A DNA stretch of 64,000 nucleotides from CATQHP01 sp965205595 (lineage in GTDB: Bacteria > Acidobacteriota > Terriglobia > Bryobacterales > UBA6623), in assembly GCA_965205595.1 (NCBI GenBank), contig CBDBHI010000006.1, positions 62,001 through 126,000 on the forward strand. The letters are read 5' to 3'. Numbering within the stretch: position 1 is the first letter of the stretch; the number at the start of each line of letters is the position of its first letter. Under the pieces are notes generated by a model. That model saw only the letters and a program-made list of their open reading frames with translations, made no database searches and was not told where the DNA came from. A program made the position numbers and the translations under genes. Shown here piece after piece: positions 59,664 to 64,000 of the stretch.

Positions 59664-60290
59664 ATGACGGTGTTCACCGACTACCTGCTTGCCACCGTGT
59701 CCGTGTATTTGGCGTGGACCCTATCTCGACGACACTCTTCTCCCGTCGCGCGAAGCTGGATGTGGGCAATCGCCGCGCTAGCAGTAGCGGCGTTTTCAGG
59801 TGGCACGACTCATGGCTTCCCTAATCTTCCGCCACCGGCGCCAGCGGCGCTCTGGAAAATCACTCAAACCGCAATCGGCATTGCGGCCTATTTCGTGACT
59901 CGCGGAACAGTTCTTCGACATGTGCCCGCCAAGATTTCACGCATCGTTCAATCGATCGCGCTATGCCAGCTCGCAATCTACCTTGTCTGGATCGCACTTC
60001 ACGATGAATTCATCTACTCGATCGTGGACTACGCCATCACCTTCGGGTTCGCACTGGTGCTCCAGGCAAGCGCGGCGCTAAAGCGGCTGGATTCCGGCGC
60101 CCAGTGGATCGCGTTGGGAATTCTCGCGTCGTTCGCGGCCGCGGCGATCCAAGCATTTGCGCTGGCGCCTCATCCCAATTTCAACCACAACGACCTCTAC
60201 CACGTCGTCCAGATTCTCGGGACCTGGCTCATTTATCGCGGCGTACGGCTCTCGGACGAAAACGTTTGCGAACCCGGAGGCCGAAATTAG
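59664..60290 (+). CDS. Multi-span membrane protein, function unknown (DUF6962-like)
   Basis: A 208-residue protein with about seven hydrophobic spans, starting MTVFTDYLLATVSVYLAW. Conserved-looking polar residues lie in FSGGTTHGFP and NHNDLYHVVQILGTWLIYRG, the His-rich last part. The pattern resembles the DUF6962 family; no function is known. The start may also be the GTG at 59646. The partial MITE-like repeat follows its stop after about 35 nt. Confidence 0.72.
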   Translation: MTVFTDYLLATVSVYLAWTLSRRHSSPVARSWMWAIAALAVAAFSGGTTHGFPNLPPPAPAALWKITQTAIGIAAYFVTRGTVLRHVPAKISRIVQSIALCQLAIYLVWIALHDEFIYSIVDYAITFGFALVLQASAALKRLDSGAQWIALGILASFAAAAIQAFALAPHPNFNHNDLYHVVQILGTWLIYRGVRLSDENVCEPGGRN

Positions 60291-60325
60291 CTCGCGTCCG
60301 TGGGAGAGTTTCGGAGCGAACGAGT

Positions 60326-60470
60326 CGCAAGTGCCTGCCGCCCAACGGGTTAGGTGGCTCGACGAACTCAACATAAGACAATCGGATGAACACGATAATA
60401 CTAGCCACAAGTGCTCAATCCAGTCCAAAAGCGCCTAACGCGGCCCGCGTGACTTTTACCACGGGCTGCT
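60326..60470. mobile_element. Partial copy of the MITE-like element
   Basis: It matches the right 145 bp of 42858-43118 with about a dozen differences, same orientation, ending cttttaccacgggctg. The left terminal repeat is not found, so it is a truncated copy. Its right end overlaps the efp stop codon (60469-60471) by about two bases, in a convergent sense, and may serve as the transcript end of efp. Confidence 0.8.
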
Positions 60471-61029
60471 AGGCCCGACCCAAATAACTACCGTCCGCCG
60501 TGTTCACCTTGATCGACTCGCCCTCTTTAATAAACTGCGGAACCGGCACCACCAACCCTGTTTCGGTCTTCGCGGGCTTGCTTACGTTCGTAACGGTGGC
60601 ACTCTTAATCGCCGGCTCCGTCTCGACGACCTTCAACACGACTGACGAGGGCAGGTCCAGGTTAAACGGCACGTCGTCCAAAAACTGAACGCGAACGATC
60701 GTTTCCGGAATCATGTAATTAACTTGCTCGGCAAGTTGGTCGCTGCTAAGCTCAATCTGCTCGTAGGTCTCGGTGTTCATCAGGACGTAGTTGGCGCCGT
60801 CCGAATAGAGATACTGCATCTCCTGCGACTGCACGTTGACTCTCGGGAGCGACTCCTCCGAGGCGAACCGCCGGTCGAGCATCGAGCCCGATCGGTGGTT
60901 GCGCATTTTGATTTGAACGAAGCCGTGACCCTTGCCGGGCGTGCGGTGCTCCATCTTATGAATCGTGCAAATGTCGCCGCGGAAACGAACCATCATCCCC
61001 GCGCGCATCTGTGTAGCCTGAACGTCCAA
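60469..61029 (-). CDS. efp: Elongation factor P
   Basis: A 186-residue elongation factor relieving ribosome stalling at polyproline. Domain I has MRAGMMVRFRGDIC and the modification loop TPGKG with the lysine at residue 33, matching E. coli Lys34. Domains II and III follow (YLYSDGANYVLMNTETYEQI, KVNTADGSYLGR at the end). An open frame runs to 61230, but the TTG at 61029 gives the usual EF-P length and has AGAGG 6-7 nt upstream. The gene that would modify the lysine was not seen. Confidence 0.93.
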   Translation of the reverse strand: MDVQATQMRAGMMVRFRGDICTIHKMEHRTPGKGHGFVQIKMRNHRSGSMLDRRFASEESLPRVNVQSQEMQYLYSDGANYVLMNTETYEQIELSSDQLAEQVNYMIPETIVRVQFLDDVPFNLDLPSSVVLKVVETEPAIKSATVTNVSKPAKTETGLVVPVPQFIKEGESIKVNTADGSYLGRA

Positions 61030-61118
61030 AACGAACCTCTTCTCTAGGAAAACCGGAGCAAACTCGCCGTTCGCCCACCAATGTTCAGTATAGCCAAGCA
61101 GCCACAATTCACACCGCC

Positions 61119-61189
61119 ACAAATCCGTCCCTAAGGGAGTTATGTACGCAATTTCCGGGCCGTGAGTAGCGTTTGAGCCGCGCGCGTCA
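61119..61189. repeat. Dispersed repeat of about 70 bp, copy 2
   Basis: It matches 52370-52440. The shared pieces are caaatccgtc, taagggag, tatgta, caatttccgggc and gcgtttgagccgcgcgcg. It lies about 90 nt upstream of the efp start. Translated in the efp frame it yields a non-homologous leader, a further reason to reject the longer efp start. Confidence 0.65.
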
Positions 61190-61282
61190 GCAAGCGGTTT
61201 CCTCGAATGAATCAATGCCTTCAAAGACACCGCCGGCCAAGCGGACTCAGACCAATACTAGCCCGCCACCGCCAGCACCAAC

Positions 61283-61960
61283 CTACGGCAGAGTACGAAT
61301 CCGAATATTTCTGCACTCGACCTGCATCGCCTCGCCCGAGTGCAACTGGATCGCAATCACTCCTTCGCTGCTCAAATCGTCTTCGGTGTCAATCGTGACC
61401 TTGCCGTTGAGAGTTAGGCGGATGCGCTTCCCCTGGGCCAAAATCTCGTACTCGTTCCAGCCGTCCTTGCGGACAATCGATTCGGCCTGCCGCCAACCCT
61501 CGTCCGTCGTCTTCATGACGTTGCGGCCGCGGCCTTTTTCTTCGTAGAAATTGCCCCACGCGGAACGCTCGCCGGCGTGCGAAAAATCGGCTTGATAGCC
61601 GTGCACAATCCATCCGGGTCCTGGCACCTGACGACTCCGAAACTGGATGCCGCTGTTTCCGTTACGCAAACGAACTTCGGCCCGAAGGATGAAGTCCGAA
61701 GCCTCGTTCGTGTGAATCAAAAACGTATTCGTCTCGACCTTCTTCTCGTCGCTTGAGCCAACAAGCACGCCGCCTTTCACCGACCACAGATCCGGGTCGC
61801 CGTCCCAGCCATCGAGATCTTTCCCGTTAAATAGCAGGACGTACCCTTCCCCCTGTTCGACATCGCTAAGTTCGTTGAGGCCCGCGGCCGGAAGCGCTTG
61901 CGCACAGCTCAACACAATCGCGAATGCGTACCGGGCTGTGCGCCTTAAATCAAATTTCAT
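61283..61960 (-). CDS. Exported DUF1080 (3-keto-disaccharide hydrolase fold) protein
   Basis: A 225-residue protein with a signal peptide (YAFAIVLSCAQALPAAG). A concanavalin-like DUF1080 domain follows: GYVLLFNGKDLDGWDGDPD, WSVKGGVLVGSSD, SDFILRAEVRLRNGNSGIQF and WNEYEILAQGKRIRLTLNG. DUF1080 members include glycoside-hydrolase-like enzymes acting on 3-keto sugars. It lies 12 nt after a Tat-exported Gfo/Idh/MocA oxidoreductase, which could supply such a keto sugar. Confidence 0.9.
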   Translation of the reverse strand: MKFDLRRTARYAFAIVLSCAQALPAAGLNELSDVEQGEGYVLLFNGKDLDGWDGDPDLWSVKGGVLVGSSDEKKVETNTFLIHTNEASDFILRAEVRLRNGNSGIQFRSRQVPGPGWIVHGYQADFSHAGERSAWGNFYEEKGRGRNVMKTTDEGWRQAESIVRKDGWNEYEILAQGKRIRLTLNGKVTIDTEDDLSSEGVIAIQLHSGEAMQVECRNIRIRTLP

Positions 61961-61972
61961 CCGCCCCCTCCG

Positions 61973-63109
61973 CTATGCCGACGCCATCATTTCTTCCCAG
62001 GTCACCGTGCGGCCCGTGTCCATTGCCATGCGGCCAAGGATCGCGGTCAACGTACTCTCGGCGCCCCGAATGCCAACGTTCTCGGTCTTACCCTCGGCGA
62101 CGCGCAAAATGAACGCCTCGACTGAATCGTGATCGATACTGCGCGGAGGTTCGGCGAAAACGACATCGTCCTTGCCGCGATAGTGCTTCCAGTAGTGGCG
62201 CGCGGTTTCGATCGCGGTGTCCGAGCCGTAAAAGCGCTCATGCACCTCGCGGAAAAACGGCGGCGTGATGTGCGAACCCACCAGCGTCGCCTGCACCTTG
62301 TCCGCATATTCGTAAACGACCGAAATATGGTCGGTCATATCGCCGTCCTTACGAATCGTGCGGCCGCCGTTTCCAACTGCCTTCAGTGGATGCGTGTCGC
62401 CTAGAAACCAGTTGAGTACGTCGATCGAGTGGCAGTACGTTTCGACGATGATGTCTCCGTACAGGTCGCGCCAGTGTTTCCACTCGCGAACTTTGTCGTG
62501 CATCGTTTCGGGCCGTGGTCGAACCGGCTCATTTCCGGTTACGGGGCCCTTGAGGAAATGCGCTTCGGCCTGATGAATTTTTCCCAACCCGCCGGAATCG
62601 AGTACCTTGTGCGCTTCCTTATAAACCCAGCCATAGCGCTGTTGAAAACCGAGCGAAACATTGAGCCCGCGCTTCGCTGAATCCGCCGCTTTCATCACGC
62701 GCTTACAACCGGCAACATCGACGCCGGCGGGCTTTTCGACATAGACATGCTTGCCGGCCTTTACAGCCGCTTCCAAGTGTTCGGGATGCAAGAAAACCGG
62801 CGTGGCAATGATCACCGCGTCGATGTCGCTCGCGAGCAACTCGTTGTAGTCTTTGTAGACCCTTGGGTTCTCGATCGGAATGCGGCTTTTCGCCCGCTCA
62901 ATTTGCTCGTCAAACAAGTCGCAAATCGCTACCAGGCGCGCTTCGGGCGTTTTGACAACAAAGCTCGCAAGGCGCGTACCTCGCCCCCCGGCGCCAATCA
63001 GCCCAACCTTGACCGCGGAGTTCGCCGCCGTACCCCGCACCGCCGCAAACGATGTCAGCGCAGCCGCCGCAAACGTTCGCCGTGAGACATCGTTACCACC
63101 GCTCGCCAT
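61973..63109 (-). CDS. Tat-exported Gfo/Idh/MocA family oxidoreductase
   Basis: A 378-residue oxidoreductase with a twin-arginine signal, SRRTFAAAALTSFAA. The Rossmann motif is VKVGLIGAGGRGTRL, the family motif is YVEKPAGVDVAG near residue 126, and ETYCHSIDVLNWFLGDTHP carries the conserved catalytic-region histidine. It is likely periplasmic with bound nucleotide, oxidising a sugar. The DUF1080 gene directly follows (12 nt), and the pair may act in sequence on 3-keto sugars (inference). Confidence 0.9.
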   Translation of the reverse strand: MASGGNDVSRRTFAAAALTSFAAVRGTAANSAVKVGLIGAGGRGTRLASFVVKTPEARLVAICDLFDEQIERAKSRIPIENPRVYKDYNELLASDIDAVIIATPVFLHPEHLEAAVKAGKHVYVEKPAGVDVAGCKRVMKAADSAKRGLNVSLGFQQRYGWVYKEAHKVLDSGGLGKIHQAEAHFLKGPVTGNEPVRPRPETMHDKVREWKHWRDLYGDIIVETYCHSIDVLNWFLGDTHPLKAVGNGGRTIRKDGDMTDHISVVYEYADKVQATLVGSHITPPFFREVHERFYGSDTAIETARHYWKHYRGKDDVVFAEPPRSIDHDSVEAFILRVAEGKTENVGIRGAESTLTAILGRMAMDTGRTVTWEEMMASA

Positions 63110-63236
63110 CGTATTGCCTCCCTCTATCCGGTCCCGACTATAACATCAAGCGCGCGGAAAGCTGAGCCGTACACCGTATTGCCAAGGATCCTTTTTGACA
63201 CCGCCCAGGTGCGTCATTCGAGGTCAAGAAGCCGAG

Positions 63237-63262
63237 GCGTGGACGGAAGTCCACGCTTTCTT
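63237..63262. terminator. Stable hairpin with a T-rich tail
   Basis: gcgtggac ggaa gtccacgc is a perfect 8-bp stem with a 4-nt loop, followed by tttctt. On the plus strand it looks like a terminator, yet no plus-strand gene ends nearby; it lies between divergent genes. It may be a small REP-type repeat or a leader element of the next gene. Confidence 0.45.
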
Positions 63263-63322
63263 CAAAGCTCCAGACGGATTTGCCTCTAGCCTTGTCCACC
63301 GGGCTCGCGATAGCATGGTTTC

Positions 63323-64000
63323 TTGGCCAAGAAACCCATCTTTGTAGCGTTGGTGGCGCTACTTTTGTACACCGTCTCGGCAGCGGCCCAGCCGATGGCC
63401 TTTATCGAGAAAGACGGAGTCCTTTCCATCGAGGCCGAGCACTTTTCGGACGTTGCCACATCGACGTACGTGAACTACACCCAGGTTCACTTTTGGTCGC
63501 TAGAACCTCGCAGCGAGGCCAGTGGTCTGCAGGCCATGCGCTCGCTACCCGACGAACGCGGCGAAGATGGCGAGGGGCCGGTGGCGCCCCCAGGAAAAGA
63601 GGGTGCCAGGCTCGACTATCAAATCCTGATCGAAACTGCGGGAACCTACTTCGTCTGGGTGCGCGGCAGAGCGATGGGCGGCGAATCGAACGGCGTTCAC
63701 CTCGGAATCGACAACGTGCTCTCAGGGGGCCGCTCGATATCAGGCTTCAGACCCCATCCCGCCTGGAATTGGGAAAACGAGAGAAAAGACGGTGGCGAAG
63801 CCAAGATCGAAATCGCCGCCGGACCCCACCTTCTAAGCGTCTGGAATCGCGATGACGGATTTCAAATCGACAAATTCGTTTTGTCGCTGTCGAGCACCAA
63901 ACCGACGAACTTCGGGCCGCCGGAAAGCGATCGCGGACAACAGCAAACGCTCGAAGTCACGCCGATGAACATCAGCAACGGCCAAGTGGGGTCCGACTAC
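63323..64000 (+). CDS. Exported carbohydrate-binding-like protein, 5' part (runs off the window)
   Basis: The first 226 codons are in the window. The start is TTG 63323, giving a signal peptide AKKPIFVALVALLLYTVSAA. A beta-sandwich follows: EKDGVLSIEAEHFSDVA is the start typical of carbohydrate-binding domains of the GH115 C-terminal/CBM6-35 type, then RLDYQILIETAGTYFVWVRG and HLLSVWNRDDGFQIDKFVLS close the domain near residue 190. What lies beyond, probably a catalytic or further binding domain, is outside the window. Ribosome-binding site not clear. Confidence 0.65.
   Translation, partial: MAKKPIFVALVALLLYTVSAAAQPMAFIEKDGVLSIEAEHFSDVATSTYVNYTQVHFWSLEPRSEASGLQAMRSLPDERGEDGEGPVAPPGKEGARLDYQILIETAGTYFVWVRGRAMGGESNGVHLGIDNVLSGGRSISGFRPHPAWNWENERKDGGEAKIEIAAGPHLLSVWNRDDGFQIDKFVLSLSSTKPTNFGPPESDRGQQQTLEVTPMNISNGQVGSDY

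Noticed and set aside
61030..61230. Sixty-seven-residue N-terminal extension of EF-P.
   Set aside because: EF-P proteins are about 186 residues, which the TTG at 61029 gives; the extension crosses a dispersed repeat and has no homology.
1..64000. CRISPR arrays, prophage, integrative elements, and tRNA or rRNA genes.
   Set aside because: No regularly spaced direct repeats, integrase, phage structural genes or recognisable RNA genes were found on either strand by reading; a covariance-model scan would be decisive for tRNAs.

Overview
The window most likely comes from an acidobacterium (Acidobacteriota). The evidence is the combination of a 'VWFA-related acidobacterial' type protein (19586-20410), an Oar-like TonB-type outer-membrane barrel (38191-40827), twin-arginine-exported Gfo/Idh/MocA and TIM-barrel proteins, DUF1080, DUF3500 and DUF3604 proteins, a sulfatase and short palindromic dispersed repeats. 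This is inferred from gene content only; no rRNA or tRNA gene was seen.

Layout. 1-10690 (minus strand) is a housekeeping block read as rplM-rpsI-rpsB-tsf-pyrH-frr, then an alkylsulfatase-like metallo-beta-lactamase, thiE, lon, engB and the 5' part of rho, which has a very long disordered N-terminus. 10904-14290 (plus) carries pgi and zwf. 14291-21770 is looser: a small membrane protein, a SnoaL-like protein, a large exported propeller-plus-DUF3604 protein, a VWA protein and a sialidase-like protein. 21771-25636 has an exported TIM-barrel protein and a MoxR / DUF58 / BatD-like operon. 26572-29384 (minus) is an unusual operon: a c-type cytochrome, a thiamine-diphosphate enzyme with a Tat signal, and a 160-aa protein of unknown function. 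29755-38186 has bacterioferritin, a sulfatase, an M19 dipeptidase, tpx, htpG with hspQ, a Tat-exported oxidoreductase and a crotonase. 38191-41977 (minus) is tlpA, a small exported protein and the outer-membrane barrel. 42025-43769 (plus) is a pterin cluster: two tandem 6-pyruvoyltetrahydropterin-synthase homologues and folE, interrupted by a MITE-like element. 43792-49346 (minus) is uvrB, a DUF2520 protein, comEA-like, a TMTC-like TPR membrane protein and a DUF4440 protein. 49401-52325 holds a truncated CoA-transferase remnant, nhaC and a DUF3500 protein. 52830-57203 (plus) is the nitrogen-sensing set amtB-glnK-glnD. 57145-59605 (minus) is a VTT membrane protein, GNAT and a degenerate dihydropteroate-synthase-like protein. 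The end holds a small membrane protein, efp, DUF1080, a second Tat-exported Gfo/Idh/MocA protein and the start of an exported carbohydrate-binding-like protein.

At least four families of dispersed non-coding repeats lie between the genes: a 196-bp nested palindrome (two copies), a roughly 55-65-bp double hairpin (three copies), a roughly 260-bp element with terminal inverted repeats (one full and one partial copy), and a roughly 70-bp element (two copies, one ending in a perfect 28-bp palindrome). The most interesting candidates for new biology are the predicted periplasmic thiamine-diphosphate enzyme with its cytochrome, the paired pterin synthases of which one lacks the catalytic cysteine, and the DHPS-like protein that has lost its usual active-site motifs.
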